From: Pseudomonas sp. N3-W
GTDB taxonomy: Bacteria > Pseudomonadota > Gammaproteobacteria > Pseudomonadales > Pseudomonadaceae
DNA length: 64,000 nt
Direction of reading: 5' to 3'
Assembly: GCF_024970185.1 (NCBI RefSeq)
Contig: NZ_CP103965.1
Location: forward strand, 306,001-370,000
Shown piece by piece: positions 52,177-61,830 of this stretch. Under the pieces are notes generated by a model. The model saw only the letters and a program-made list of their open reading frames with translations, was not told the DNA's origin and did not search any database. Position 1 is the stretch's first letter. Every line of letters begins with the position of its first letter. The translations under genes were made by a program, and so were the position numbers.

Positions 52177-54404
52177 CGCTTGAACAGCCCCTTCAACGCA
52201 TTCTTCAGTTCCGGGCTGACTTTGTTGCCCAGCTTCTCGTCGATTTTTTCGCTGAGCTTGTCAGTGGCAAATTTGGCCGCGACCTGACCCATGCGCTCGT
52301 TATCCAGGCGGCAGGCCTTGGCCCCCAGTTCCAGCGGGCCGCGGCAACGCAGCGGCCACTCGATACCGACGAACTTGTCGCCGACCTGACAGGCCGGGTC
52401 CGGCATGGCGCTGGTGTCGCCTTCGACGATGATGCCGACGCGGTAATCCATGCCCAGCACCCGCAGATCGACATCGCCATTGCCGTTGACGGTCATGCCG
52501 GGGATGCGCACTTTCAGGTCCGGGTTGCTGGCCACGCCGTTATGGAAGGTCAGGTTGCCGTTGAGCTCCTGGAACGGTGTGTCCTTGCCGCGAGGTTCGC
52601 CGCTGAGGGTCTTGCGATTCAGCGTCGCAATGCCTTTGCACAGTTGCTGCTCGATATTGGCGTTAAGCAGCACGCCGTTATTGATGGCGAAAGCGGTATT
52701 GCCGTTGAGGCTGTCGATCAGCGCCTTTTGACTGTTGCCGTTGGCGGTCAGGGTGCTGTTGAGGGTGATCTGGCCTTTGATCGGCGGATTTTTACCCTGG
52801 CTTTCAAGGATTTTCTCCACCGGCACTTTGTTGATCCGGGTCTGCATGTTCAGCACTGGCGACGTCTGGCGTACGTCGAGGGTGCCCTTGGCGGCAAAGT
52901 TGCCGCCATAGAGATCGCCCCGCAGGTCTTCCAGGGTCAGCAGGCCACCCTGTCCGGACGCCTTGAGTACGGCGTTCTGGATCGGCAGTTTGTTCAGCGT
53001 CAGTTGGCCAAAGGTCAGGTCGGCGTTGACGTCGAGTTTGCTCAGGCGCTCGACCGGTATCAGCCGCTCAGTGCTCCAGGCGCCTTTGGTCGGGGCGTTT
53101 GGCAGCGGCGTGCTGCCGGCGCCGGCCATGGCATCGGCTTCGGTGCTGGCGACTTCGGCCTGACGGGCCTGTGCCGCGCTGTTGGCGTCGGCGGATTTCG
53201 GTGCCAGGTAGCGGTCGACGTTGAAAGTGTCGGCCTTGAGTGTGGCGCGCAGAGACTGCTTGGCGAAGTCATCGACGGCGATGCGGCCGCTGAAACTGCT
53301 GTCGTCGACCTTCAGGTTGATGTTGTCGAGTGCCAGACTGGTTGGCGTGCCAGCCAGGCGGCTGACCAGCTCGACTTTGCTCAGGCTGCCTTCGGCCATG
53401 ACCGGCAGCGTCTGGCCGATGCTGTCGACGAATTTCGCCAGGTCGAACTGGGCAATCGACAAGCCACCGCTGATCTGCGGGGTCTTGTCGAGGTCGTTGA
53501 CCTTCAGTTCTCCCAGTGCACGCAGTTGGTTAGCGGAAATCTTGATGCCGGTCCATTCGGCGACGTTGGCGGCTTTATCCAGCAAGATCTGCCCTTGTGC
53601 GGAGAAGGTCATGGTCTTGCCTTGCAGCGGATCACCGGTCACTTCGCCCGAGAGTTTCATGTCCTCGAACTGATAACGCTGCAGTGCCCGTGCGATACGC
53701 AGCTCACCGTTAAGTTCGGTACGTACCCGCAGTGCTGGCTGGTTGGCGGACAGGAAGGCGGTGAGTTTGAGCGGGATATTGGTCGAGTCATGAACAGCGC
53801 CTGTGCTCAGTTGAATGCTTTCGGCGCTGAAGTTTTTGCCCGTCTGCTCGTCGTTGTATTCCACTCGCGCGTTGTTGACGGTCAGGCTGTCAATGTCCAG
53901 GCGGATCGGCTGAGGCGGCTTTTCCACCTCAACGGCGGCAGGTGGTGTCGGTTCGCCGGCGGCCGGCGCGGTAGCAGTGCCTGGTGCGCCCGGTGATGGC
54001 GGCAGCTTGCCGATGTCTTCCCAGTTGCCGTGGCCAGCCTTGTCGCGATTCAGGCGCAGGTTCAGACCTTCGACGCGTACATCGCTCATCTGCACTTCAC
54101 GGCGCAGCAGCGGCAGCACGCGCACGGACAAACCGAGCATTTGCAGGTCGGCGTACGGCTCGTTGGGCTTGATCAGGGTCGCGATGCTGGCGTCGTGCAG
54201 CTCCAGGCCCAGCCACGGGAACAGGCTCCAGCCGATGTCGCCATTGAGCGTCAGCTCGAGGTGGGCCTTGTCGCGGGCTATCTGGCGAATCTCGTCTTTG
54301 TAGTCGTTGGGATCGAAGAAGTGGGTCAGGGCGAAGCCCGCCGCCACAATGATCAGCAACAGCCCGAGAAGTACCAGACCCAGGATTTTGCCGAACGCTT
54401 TCAT
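52173..54404 (-). CDS. asmA: AsmA-family inner-membrane protein
   Basis: 743 residues. An N-terminal membrane anchor (ILGLVLLGLLLIIVAAGFAL) precedes LTHFFDPNDYKDEIRQIARD, the AsmA N-terminal signature, and a long beta-rich bridge-like region. An Ala/Pro-rich linker lies near residues 135-155. AsmA-like proteins are proposed to move phospholipids across the periplasm. It is the first gene of asmA-mutY-yggX. Confidence 0.9.
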   Translation of the reverse strand: MKAFGKILGLVLLGLLLIIVAAGFALTHFFDPNDYKDEIRQIARDKAHLELTLNGDIGWSLFPWLGLELHDASIATLIKPNEPYADLQMLGLSVRVLPLLRREVQMSDVRVEGLNLRLNRDKAGHGNWEDIGKLPPSPGAPGTATAPAAGEPTPPAAVEVEKPPQPIRLDIDSLTVNNARVEYNDEQTGKNFSAESIQLSTGAVHDSTNIPLKLTAFLSANQPALRVRTELNGELRIARALQRYQFEDMKLSGEVTGDPLQGKTMTFSAQGQILLDKAANVAEWTGIKISANQLRALGELKVNDLDKTPQISGGLSIAQFDLAKFVDSIGQTLPVMAEGSLSKVELVSRLAGTPTSLALDNINLKVDDSSFSGRIAVDDFAKQSLRATLKADTFNVDRYLAPKSADANSAAQARQAEVASTEADAMAGAGSTPLPNAPTKGAWSTERLIPVERLSKLDVNADLTFGQLTLNKLPIQNAVLKASGQGGLLTLEDLRGDLYGGNFAAKGTLDVRQTSPVLNMQTRINKVPVEKILESQGKNPPIKGQITLNSTLTANGNSQKALIDSLNGNTAFAINNGVLLNANIEQQLCKGIATLNRKTLSGEPRGKDTPFQELNGNLTFHNGVASNPDLKVRIPGMTVNGNGDVDLRVLGMDYRVGIIVEGDTSAMPDPACQVGDKFVGIEWPLRCRGPLELGAKACRLDNERMGQVAAKFATDKLSEKIDEKLGNKVSPELKNALKGLFKR

Positions 54405-54480
54405 GGGCGAGTCCTTGTAGTTAGTCGAATTCGAAATTTAGCCGGGGAGTATAGCGCCCCGAAACTGACGATCGGTCAGT

Positions 54481-54885
54481 TCATGTCGGTTGCACGTCCA
54501 GCGGCACGTTCAGTTTGGCCGCCAGCGCCTGAGCTTCCAGGTGCCCGGCAGGTGCCAGCAAATGTAACGTCGCGCCCGCTTGCGACGCCATTTTTTGCGC
54601 TTCGTTCACCAAGCGCTCGGCCACGCCACGGCGGCGGGTGATTTTTCGTACGCAAATTTGCGACAGATGCCAGAGGTCCTGCTGGCGTGTCAGGCGCGCC
54701 GCGCCCAGCAGCCGATCATTGAAGCGGCCGGCGATCAGCGAGCCATCCTTCAGGCAGCCTTCGATCAGCGCCAGCTCCCCGTTGAACGGTGCAAGCAGCC
54801 AGTGCGGGGCATCGCGATAGATTTTTTGCAGGTCTTGCTGATCCTGGTAAGTGGCTTCGTTCAGCGGCTCGACAATGATCGGCAT
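54481..54885 (-). CDS. PanZ/PanM-like acetyl-CoA sensor (GNAT fold)
   Basis: 134 residues from MPIIVEPLNEATYQDQQDLQ; longer readings lack family support. The acetyl-CoA loop is IxVRKITRRRGVAERLVNEA. The protein resembles pseudomonad PanZ-family proteins, which bind the aspartate decarboxylase PanD and help mature or inhibit it in pantothenate synthesis. Assignment is from remembered similarity; a generic acetyltransferase is the alternative. Confidence 0.68.
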   Translation of the reverse strand: MPIIVEPLNEATYQDQQDLQKIYRDAPHWLLAPFNGELALIEGCLKDGSLIAGRFNDRLLGAARLTRQQDLWHLSQICVRKITRRRGVAERLVNEAQKMASQAGATLHLLAPAGHLEAQALAAKLNVPLDVQPT

Positions 54886-55154
54886 AGGGTTTCCTGTGAG
54901 TCTGTACGGACATCTCTCGCGTAGGAGATTTCTGTAGCATCTGTAGGTGAAGAGATCAGATGACTTGCGAAAAGGTGATATCAGTTTGGTTTTTCTGTCA
55001 CGTGCAAATGGTAACCTCTGCCGGTTCGTACGTCCTTCTGCGACTTTGCGTCGCGCCCAATGGAGCTTCATCCAAAAAACAGCCATGCCCGCGTGCATAA
55101 AGGCTGAGGGTGGGGAGTGGACGGCGAACCATACTAATAATTGGGGGATACAGA

Positions 55155-56819
55155 ATGAGCACGAGCATTACGGCGGACGGCCTCAAAGCCGACCAGCCCG
55201 CGTTCCTCTCCAAGGAGCGCATCATCGCCAAGCCCGGTTTCAACCGTTGGCTGGTCCCACCGGCCGCTCTGGCCATCCACCTTTGCATCGGCATGGCTTA
55301 CGGCTTCTCGGTGTTCTGGTTGCCTTTGTCAAAGGCCCTGGGCGTAACCGCCGCGGTGGCCTGCGCACCGGACATGAGTTTCATTGCACAAGTCTTTTCG
55401 TCCCAGTGTGACTGGCCGATCTCGATGCTCGGCTGGATCTACACCCTGTTCTTCATCTTCCTGGGCTGCTCGGCAGCGATCTGGGGCGGCTGGCTGGAAC
55501 ACGCCGGGCCGCGCAAGGCTGGCGTTGTGTCGGCATTGTGCTGGTGCGGTGGTCTGCTGATTTCGGCGTTGGGGATTTATACCCACCAGATCTGGTTGAT
55601 GTGGATCGGCTCCGGGGTCGTTGGCGGCATCGGCCTGGGCCTGGGTTACATCTCGCCGGTCTCGACCCTGATCAAGTGGTTCCCGGACAAGCGCGGCATG
55701 GCTACCGGCATGGCGATCATGGGCTTCGGTGGTGGTGCGATGGTCGGTGCTCCGCTGGCGGCGGCGCTGATGGGCCACTTCGCTTCACCAACCAGCGTCG
55801 GCGTGTGGCAGAGCTTTTTGGTGATGGCCGCGATCTACTTCGTGTTCATGATCGGCGGCGCACTGTCGTACCGCGTTCCGCCTACCGGCTGGAAGCCTGA
55901 AGGCTGGACGGCTCCGGCGAAGAAAGCCGCGAACGCGATGATCACGCATCGTCACGTCCACGTGAATGTGGCGTGGAAAACCCCGCAATTCCGTCTGGTG
56001 TGGCTGGTGCTGTGCCTGAACGTGTCCGCCGGTATCGGCATCCTCGGCATGGCTTCGCCGCTGTTGCAGGAGGTGTTTGGCGGTAAATTGATCGGTGTTG
56101 ACCTGCCATTTGGTCAGTTGGACGCCGGGCAACTGGCCTCGATCGCGGCAATCGCTGCCGGTTTCACCGGTTTGCTGAGCCTGTTCAACATCGGTGGCCG
56201 GTTCTTCTGGGCTTCGTTCTCGGATTATCTGGGCCGCAAAAACACCTATTTCGTGTTTTTCGCCCTGGGTTTTGCCCTGTACGCATTGATCCCGAACCTC
56301 GGCCATTTGGGCAACGTTGCGCTGTTCGTGGCGGCGTTCTGCATCATTCTGTCGATGTATGGCGGTGGTTTTGCCACGGTTCCGGCTTACCTGGCCGACC
56401 TGTTCGGTACGCAAATGGTCGGCGCGATCCACGGTCGTCTGCTGACGGCGTGGGCGGCGGCTGGCGTGCTGGGTCCGGTGTTGGTGAACTACCTGCGTGA
56501 ATATCAGCTGAGCATCGGCGTGGAACGCGCTGCCGCTTACGACATCACGCTGTACATCCTCGCAGGCCTGCTGGTACTGGGCTTCCTGTGCAACCTGATG
56601 GTTCGCCCGGTGGCCGACAAGTACTTCATGACCGACGCCCAACTGGCTGCCGAACAGGCGCTGGGCCACGACAAGGGCGCTGACAGCAGCACCGTGCTGG
56701 AGTGGAAAGCGGCGCCGGGCAGCAAGCCGCTGGCGATTGCGGCGTGGCTGGTGGTGGGTATTCCGTTGGCGTGGGGTGTCTGGGTGACCTTGCAGAAGAC
56801 GGCGGTACTGTTTCACTAA
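55155..56819 (+). CDS. OFA-family MFS transporter (oxalate/formate antiporter-like)
   Basis: 554 residues from MSTSITADGLKADQPAFLSK, with 12 predicted membrane helices. KWFPDKRGMATGMAIMGFGGG and GRFFWASFSDYLGRKNTY are MFS loops typical of the OFA group, and there is a long cytoplasmic loop near 250. Pseudomonad members transport monocarboxylates; the substrate here is unknown. A ribosome site GGGGGATA precedes the ATG. REP sequences follow. Confidence 0.85.
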   Translation: MSTSITADGLKADQPAFLSKERIIAKPGFNRWLVPPAALAIHLCIGMAYGFSVFWLPLSKALGVTAAVACAPDMSFIAQVFSSQCDWPISMLGWIYTLFFIFLGCSAAIWGGWLEHAGPRKAGVVSALCWCGGLLISALGIYTHQIWLMWIGSGVVGGIGLGLGYISPVSTLIKWFPDKRGMATGMAIMGFGGGAMVGAPLAAALMGHFASPTSVGVWQSFLVMAAIYFVFMIGGALSYRVPPTGWKPEGWTAPAKKAANAMITHRHVHVNVAWKTPQFRLVWLVLCLNVSAGIGILGMASPLLQEVFGGKLIGVDLPFGQLDAGQLASIAAIAAGFTGLLSLFNIGGRFFWASFSDYLGRKNTYFVFFALGFALYALIPNLGHLGNVALFVAAFCIILSMYGGGFATVPAYLADLFGTQMVGAIHGRLLTAWAAAGVLGPVLVNYLREYQLSIGVERAAAYDITLYILAGLLVLGFLCNLMVRPVADKYFMTDAQLAAEQALGHDKGADSSTVLEWKAAPGSKPLAIAAWLVVGIPLAWGVWVTLQKTAVLFH

Positions 56820-56835
56820 GTAAGCGCATCAGCCA

Positions 56836-56965
56836 TGTGGGAGCGAGCTTCTGTGGCGAGGGAGCTTGCTCCCGCTCGGCGGCGAAGCAGTCGCAGAGCT
56901 TTTGGGGTCGCTACGCGACCCAGCGCGAGCAAGCTCTCTCGCCACAGAGGTTCGCTCCGACATTT
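56836..56965. repeat. REP cluster
   Basis: GTGGGAGCGAGCTTCTGTGGCGAGGGAGC begins the unit, and inverted matches GCGAGCAAGCTCTCTCGCCACAGAGGTTCGCTCC end it. Inner dyad GGGTCGCTACGCGACCC. A REP pair of a different subtype (CTGTGGCGAGGGAGC type) from the others in the window. Confidence 0.75.
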
Positions 56966-57074
56966 GTTTGTGTGTCCAGCAAATAGCTTGTACTGACATG
57001 TCTATCCCCGATAGCACCGGTTTCACTCCGTCAGGGATATCACCTCTCGTGTTTCTGTTTCCGGCCCGCGACCC

Positions 57075-57080
57075 TATAAT
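57075..57080 (+). promoter_or_regulatory. -10 element of the hisB promoter
   Basis: A perfect TATAAT lies 38 bases upstream of the hisB start. The -35 at the matching position (TTTCTG) is weak. Confidence 0.55.
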
Positions 57081-57118
57081 GGTTGCCTTTTTCGCCCAAT
57101 GATTTTGCGGAGCTGGTG

Positions 57119-57712
57119 ATGGCCGAACGTAAGGCGTCTGTCGAGCGCGACACTCTGGAAACCCAGATCAAAGCCTCGATCAACCTCGATGGCACCGGAA
57201 AGGCCCGATTTGATATCGGTGTTCCTTTTCTTGAGCACATGCTGGACCAGATCGCCCGTCACGGGTTGATCGACCTGGATATTGTCAGCAAGGGCGACCT
57301 GCATATCGACGACCACCACACCGTGGAAGACGTCGGTATCACCCTGGGACAAGCCTTCAGCAAAGCCATTGGCGACAAGAAAGGCATCCGTCGCTACGGC
57401 CACGCCTACGTGCCGCTCGATGAAGCGCTGTCGCGCGTGGTGATCGACTTTTCCGGTCGTCCAGGCCTGCAAATGCATGTTCCTTATACCCGCGCCACCG
57501 TCGGCGGTTTTGACGTTGACCTGTTCCAGGAATTTTTCCAGGGCTTCGTCAACCATGCCAACGTCAGCCTGCACATCGACAACCTGCGTGGCACCAACAC
57601 CCACCACCAGATCGAGACCGTGTTCAAGGCTTTCGGCCGTGCCCTGCGCATGGCGGTAGAGCTGGATGAGCGCATGGCCGGGCAAATGCCATCGACCAAG
57701 GGCGTTCTGTAA
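57119..57712 (+). CDS. hisB: Imidazoleglycerol-phosphate dehydratase
   Basis: 197 residues from [20 protein letters not shown], the monofunctional bacterial form without a phosphatase domain. Manganese-binding repeats [31 protein letters not shown] and [15 protein letters not shown] are present. Step 6 of histidine synthesis. Stop and hisH start share a base (TAATG). Confidence 0.96.
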   Translation: MAERKASVERDTLETQIKASINLDGTGKARFDIGVPFLEHMLDQIARHGLIDLDIVSKGDLHIDDHHTVEDVGITLGQAFSKAIGDKKGIRRYGHAYVPLDEALSRVVIDFSGRPGLQMHVPYTRATVGGFDVDLFQEFFQGFVNHANVSLHIDNLRGTNTHHQIETVFKAFGRALRMAVELDERMAGQMPSTKGVL

Positions 57713-58350
57713 TGCAGACGGTCGCGGTTATCGATTACGGCATGGGCAACCTGCACTCGGTGGCCAAGGCCCTCGAGCACGTCGGTGCTGGCAAGGTGCT
57801 GATCACCAGCGATGCCGAGGTGATTCGCGAAGCCGACCGGGTGGTTTTCCCCGGCGTCGGTGCGATTCGAGACTGCATGGCGGAAATCCGTCGCCTGGGC
57901 TTCGACTCGCTGGTGCGTGAAGTCAGCCAGGACCGTCCGTTCCTCGGCATCTGCGTCGGCATGCAAGCCCTGCTCGACAGCAGCGAAGAGAACGATGGCG
58001 TGGACTGCATCGGCCTGTTCCCGGGCGCGGTGAAATTCTTCGGCAAAGACCTGCACGAAGACGGCGAACACCTGAAAGTCCCGCACATGGGCTGGAACGA
58101 AGTGAAGCAGACGGTAAGTCACCCGCTGTGGCACAACATTCCGGACCTGGCGCGGTTCTACTTCGTGCACAGCTACTACATCGCCGCCGCCAATGCGCGG
58201 CAGGTGGTGGGTGGCGGTCACTACGGTGTCGATTTCGCCGCGGCGCTGGCCGATGGCTCGCGTTTCGCCGTGCAGTTTCACCCGGAGAAGAGCCATACCC
58301 ATGGCCTGCAATTGCTGCAGAACTTCGCCGCGTGGGATGGTCGCTGGTAA
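57712..58350 (+). CDS. hisH: Imidazole glycerol phosphate synthase subunit HisH
   Basis: 212 residues; class I glutamine amidotransferase with Cys in [12 protein letters not shown] and the His-Glu pair in [12 protein letters not shown]. It makes ammonia for HisF, its partner in the complex. The next gene starts immediately after its stop. Confidence 0.96.
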   Translation: MQTVAVIDYGMGNLHSVAKALEHVGAGKVLITSDAEVIREADRVVFPGVGAIRDCMAEIRRLGFDSLVREVSQDRPFLGICVGMQALLDSSEENDGVDCIGLFPGAVKFFGKDLHEDGEHLKVPHMGWNEVKQTVSHPLWHNIPDLARFYFVHSYYIAAANARQVVGGGHYGVDFAAALADGSRFAVQFHPEKSHTHGLQLLQNFAAWDGRW

Positions 58351-58611
58351 ATGGCCGCCAAGAAATCCAAGCCGCCGATCCTGACCCTCACTCCCGAGCA
58401 GGAGAACGAGGCCAATCACAAGATCAAACGGTTCATGGAAGATCGTTTTGAATTGGACCTGGGTTCGTTCGAAGCGGCGGAAATTCTTGAGCTGTTTACC
58501 CGCGAAATTGCGCCGCACTATTACAACAGGGCGATTTTCGATGTGCAGACGCACCTTAAAGAAAGGTTCGAAAGCATCGAAAGCGACCTGTGGGCGCTCG
58601 AGAAAAACTGA
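58351..58611 (+). CDS. DUF2164 protein inside the his operon
   Basis: 86 residues: MAAKKSKPPILTLTPEQENE, then IKRFMEDRFELDLGSFEAAE and NRAIFDVQTHLKERFESIE. This is the DUF2164 pattern, a small helical protein of unknown function. Placed between hisH and hisA with no gap on the left and 42 bases on the right. Confidence 0.85.
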   Translation: MAAKKSKPPILTLTPEQENEANHKIKRFMEDRFELDLGSFEAAEILELFTREIAPHYYNRAIFDVQTHLKERFESIESDLWALEKN

Positions 58612-58653
58612 TTTTCGAGCGAAGCTGAACAATCGAATTTGAAGGTTTGCCAG

Positions 58654-59391
58654 ATGCTGATTATTCCCGCTATCGATCTCAAGGACGGTGCCTGTGTTCG
58701 TCTGCGCCAGGGCCGCATGGAAGATTCCACGGTGTTCTCCGATGACCCGGTGAGCATGGCTGCCAAGTGGGTGGAGGGCGGTTGCCGTCGTCTGCATCTG
58801 GTCGATCTGAACGGCGCGTTCGAAGGCCAGCCGGTCAACGGCGAAGTGGTGACCGCGATTGCCAGGCGCTACCCGAACCTGCCGATCCAGATCGGTGGCG
58901 GCATCCGTTCCCTGGAAACCATCGAGCACTACGTGAAAGCGGGCGTGAGCTACGTGATCATCGGCACCAAAGCCGTGAAAGACCCGGCCTTCGTTGCCGA
59001 AGCCTGCCGCGCGTTCCCGGGCAAAGTGATTGTGGGGCTGGATGCCAAGGACGGTTTTGTCGCCACCGATGGCTGGGCTGAAATCAGCACCATTCAGGTG
59101 ATCGACCTGGCCAGGCAGTTCGAAGCCGATGGCGTGTCCGCGATCGTTTATACCGACATCGCCAAAGACGGCATGATGCAGGGCTGCAACGTTTCGTACA
59201 CCGCCGCTCTGGCCGCCGCCACGCGCATTCCGGTGATCGCTTCGGGCGGTATTCACAACCTCGGTGACATCAAGTCGCTGCTCGACGCCAAGGCGCCAGG
59301 CATCATCGGCGCCATCACCGGCCGGGCGATCTACGAAGGCACTCTCGACGTCGCTGAAGCGCAAGCTTTCTGCGATTCGTACACAGGCTGA
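58654..59391 (+). CDS. hisA: ProFAR isomerase HisA
   Basis: 245 residues from [20 protein letters not shown]. Half-barrel repeats: Asp8 in PAIDLKDG and Asp near 130 in [16 protein letters not shown] are the catalytic pair; phosphate loops are IGGGIRSLE and ASGGIHNLG. Step 4 of histidine synthesis. Confidence 0.96.
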   Translation: MLIIPAIDLKDGACVRLRQGRMEDSTVFSDDPVSMAAKWVEGGCRRLHLVDLNGAFEGQPVNGEVVTAIARRYPNLPIQIGGGIRSLETIEHYVKAGVSYVIIGTKAVKDPAFVAEACRAFPGKVIVGLDAKDGFVATDGWAEISTIQVIDLARQFEADGVSAIVYTDIAKDGMMQGCNVSYTAALAAATRIPVIASGGIHNLGDIKSLLDAKAPGIIGAITGRAIYEGTLDVAEAQAFCDSYTG

Positions 59392-59400
59392 GGACTGATC

Positions 59401-60171
59401 ATGGCGCTGGCCAAACGCATCATCCCTTGCCTGGACGTGGATAACGGCCGGGTCGTCAAAGGTGTGAAGTTCGAGAACATTCGCGATGCCGGCGACCCGG
59501 TGGAAATTGCCCGTCGCTATGACGAGCAGGGCGCCGACGAGATTACCTTTCTCGATATCACCGCCAGCGTCGACGGTCGCGACACCACGTTGCATACCGT
59601 CGAGCGCATGGCCAGCCAGGTGTTCATTCCGCTGACCGTGGGCGGCGGCGTGCGCACCGTGCAGGACATTCGCAATCTGTTGAACGCCGGTGCGGACAAG
59701 GTCTCGATCAACACCGCCGCCGTGTTCAACCCTGAATTCGTTGGCGAAGCGGCGCAGCATTTCGGGTCGCAGTGCATCGTGGTCGCCATCGATGCCAAGA
59801 AAGTCTCCGGCCCTGGTGAAACCCCGCGTTGGGAAATCTTCACCCATGGCGGCCGCAAGCCGACCGGCCTCGACGCTGTCGAGTGGGCGAAGAAGATGGA
59901 AGGTCTGGGCGCCGGTGAAATCCTGCTGACCAGCATGGACCAGGACGGCATGAAGAACGGCTTTGACCTGGGCGTCACCCGCGCCATCAGCGATGCGTTG
60001 GGCATCCCGGTGATCGCCTCGGGCGGCGTCGGCAACCTGCAACATCTGACTGATGGCATCCTCGAAGGCCACGCCAGTGCAGTGCTGGCGGCGAGTATTT
60101 TCCACTTCGGCGAATACACCGTGCAGGAAGCCAAGGCCTACATGGCCCATCGTGGAATCGTGATGCGCTAA
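59401..60171 (+). CDS. hisF: Imidazole glycerol phosphate synthase subunit HisF
   Basis: 256 residues: [20 protein letters not shown] with catalytic Asp12, Asp in [11 protein letters not shown], and phosphate loops VGGGVRTVQ and ASGGVGNLQ. Cyclase subunit, partner of HisH; makes imidazole glycerol phosphate and AICAR. Confidence 0.96.
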   Translation: MALAKRIIPCLDVDNGRVVKGVKFENIRDAGDPVEIARRYDEQGADEITFLDITASVDGRDTTLHTVERMASQVFIPLTVGGGVRTVQDIRNLLNAGADKVSINTAAVFNPEFVGEAAQHFGSQCIVVAIDAKKVSGPGETPRWEIFTHGGRKPTGLDAVEWAKKMEGLGAGEILLTSMDQDGMKNGFDLGVTRAISDALGIPVIASGGVGNLQHLTDGILEGHASAVLAASIFHFGEYTVQEAKAYMAHRGIVMR

Positions 60172-60249
60172 ACAATCCGGTACAGTCCAGTGGACAGTAT
60201 GGCGGGCTCAAGGCACTCTTGGGCACGCCATGGATTCCGGTAGCCCGAC

Positions 60250-61005
60250 ATGCTCAAACGTCTTCTTCTTGTCCTCGCCAGCGCCTCGGTGTTGCTTATC
60301 AATGCAGCCCGCGCCGAAGAAAAGCCCGACACCGACCTGGTGTTGCTGACGGAAAATTTCCCGCCGTACAACATGGCGAAAAACGGCAAGAACTTCGCTC
60401 AGGACGAGAACATCAATGGCATCGCCGTGGACATCGTCCGCGAGATGTTCAAGCGCGCCAACGTCACTTACAGCCTGACTTTGCGTTTCCCCTGGGAGCG
60501 TATCTACAAACTCGCCCTGGAAAAACCCGGTTACGGCGTGTTTGTGATGGCGCGGTTGCCGGATCGCGAAAAGCTCTTCAAGTGGGTTGGCCCTATTGGT
60601 CCTGACGACTGGATCATGCTGGCCAAGGCTGACAGCAAGATTACCCTGGAGACGCTGGATCAGGCGCGCAAATACAAGATCGGCGCCTACAAGGGCGATG
60701 CAATTGCCGAGACCCTGGCCAAGCAAGGGTTGAAGCCGATAGTGGTGCTGCGCGATCAGGACAATGCGAAGAAGCTGGTCAACGGCCAGATCGACCTGTG
60801 GGCCACTGGCGATCCGGCCGGGCGTTATCTGGCTCGTCAGGATGGCGTGACCGGGCTCAAGACGGTGCTGCGATTCAACAGCGCCGAGTTGTATCTGGCA
60901 CTGAACAAGGATGTGCCGGACGAGCTTGTGGCCAAGCTGCAAGCAGCGCTGGATCAGCTACGCAAGGAAGGCGTGGTGGATGACATCATGGCGAAGTATC
61001 TCTAG
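60250..61005 (+). CDS. Periplasmic solute-binding protein, amino acid type
   Basis: 251 residues. Signal peptide ends INAARA before EEKPDTDLVLLTENFPPYNM, the usual start of family 3 binding proteins. It has ligand-cleft segments (INGIAVDIVREMFKRANVTY, DLWATGDPAGRYLARQDGV), but no permease or ATPase gene is adjacent. It may serve a transporter encoded elsewhere or act as a sensor. It lies 78 bases after hisF and could be co-transcribed. Confidence 0.82.
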   Translation: MLKRLLLVLASASVLLINAARAEEKPDTDLVLLTENFPPYNMAKNGKNFAQDENINGIAVDIVREMFKRANVTYSLTLRFPWERIYKLALEKPGYGVFVMARLPDREKLFKWVGPIGPDDWIMLAKADSKITLETLDQARKYKIGAYKGDAIAETLAKQGLKPIVVLRDQDNAKKLVNGQIDLWATGDPAGRYLARQDGVTGLKTVLRFNSAELYLALNKDVPDELVAKLQAALDQLRKEGVVDDIMAKYL

Positions 61006-61052
61006 GAACCGTCCAGGTTAAACACAAAACACTGTGGGAGCGGTGTGGCGGT

Positions 61053-61829
61053 TTAGCGGTACACGCCATCCTTGCCATGCCCGGCCGTCGCCCGATTGCC
61101 GCGCACGCTGATCATCAACCTGATATCAATCCAGTCGATGCCCTGAGCCTTGAGCTTGGGCAATTCACGCTCCAGCACCGCCAGCGTCTGTGGGTACGGA
61201 TGCCCGATCATCACCGCCGAGCCCTGCTTGTGTGCCAGGCTGATCGCCGTCTGCAACTGCGTGAAGATCGCCGCTTCAGTGCGCTCGTCATCGAGAAACA
61301 CATCCCGCGAAAGACTCGCCAGCCCGATCTTCTGCGCCTCGGCCGCGGCAACGGTTTGCGCGCTGGTGCGGCTATCAACGAAGAATTTATGCCGGCGCTG
61401 CAATTCTGCCATCAGCCAGGCCATGGCCGGTTGCTGGGCGGTCATGCGGCTGCCCATGTGGTTGTTGATGCCAGCGGTATAGGGCACGGCCTTGAACGCC
61501 GCATCCAGGCGTTTTTCGAGCTCTTCGATGGGCAGGTCGGGGTGCCAGGCGAACGGGCCGGTGGCCGGGTCCATGGGCATGTGCAGGATGACGATCTTGC
61601 CGGCTTTATGGGCTTCGCGTGCAAACTCGGCGGCGTGGGGAGTGTCGGGCATGATCGCCGTGGTCACCGGGCCGGGCAGGGCCAGCACGCGACGATCCCG
61701 GGGCAGGTTCTGCCCCAGGTCATCGATGATCAGCGTCAGGTAGGCCTTGTGCGGCGTGGTCTTGGCGGGATCCGCGTGAGCAGCACCCGCCAGACAGCAC
61801 AGCAAGCCGATTAGCAACCGCAGGCGCAT
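61053..61829 (-). CDS. Divergent polysaccharide deacetylase (YibQ type)
   Basis: 258 residues. Signal peptide ends AGAAHA; then YLTLIIDDLGQNLPRDRRVLALPGPV, HMPMDPATGPFAWHPDLP, and NNHMGSRMTAQQPAMAWL, which are the DUF610/divergent polysaccharide deacetylase motifs. The metal-binding Asp and His are retained. It starts one base after the stop of the upstream protease gene. The envC-protease-yibQ order is conserved in many proteobacteria and points to cell-wall work. Confidence 0.88.
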   Translation of the reverse strand: MRLRLLIGLLCCLAGAAHADPAKTTPHKAYLTLIIDDLGQNLPRDRRVLALPGPVTTAIMPDTPHAAEFAREAHKAGKIVILHMPMDPATGPFAWHPDLPIEELEKRLDAAFKAVPYTAGINNHMGSRMTAQQPAMAWLMAELQRRHKFFVDSRTSAQTVAAAEAQKIGLASLSRDVFLDDERTEAAIFTQLQTAISLAHKQGSAVMIGHPYPQTLAVLERELPKLKAQGIDWIDIRLMISVRGNRATAGHGKDGVYR

Positions 61830-61830
61830 C

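Noticed and set aside
52155..53996. A 613-residue frame opposite the asmA-like gene
   Set aside because: Antisense shadow; the asmA reading has a membrane anchor and family signature.
57484..60150. An 888-residue open frame on the minus strand opposite hisB-hisF
   Set aside because: It is the complement of well-supported his genes in high-GC DNA; the protein is His/Arg/Gln-rich with no domain.
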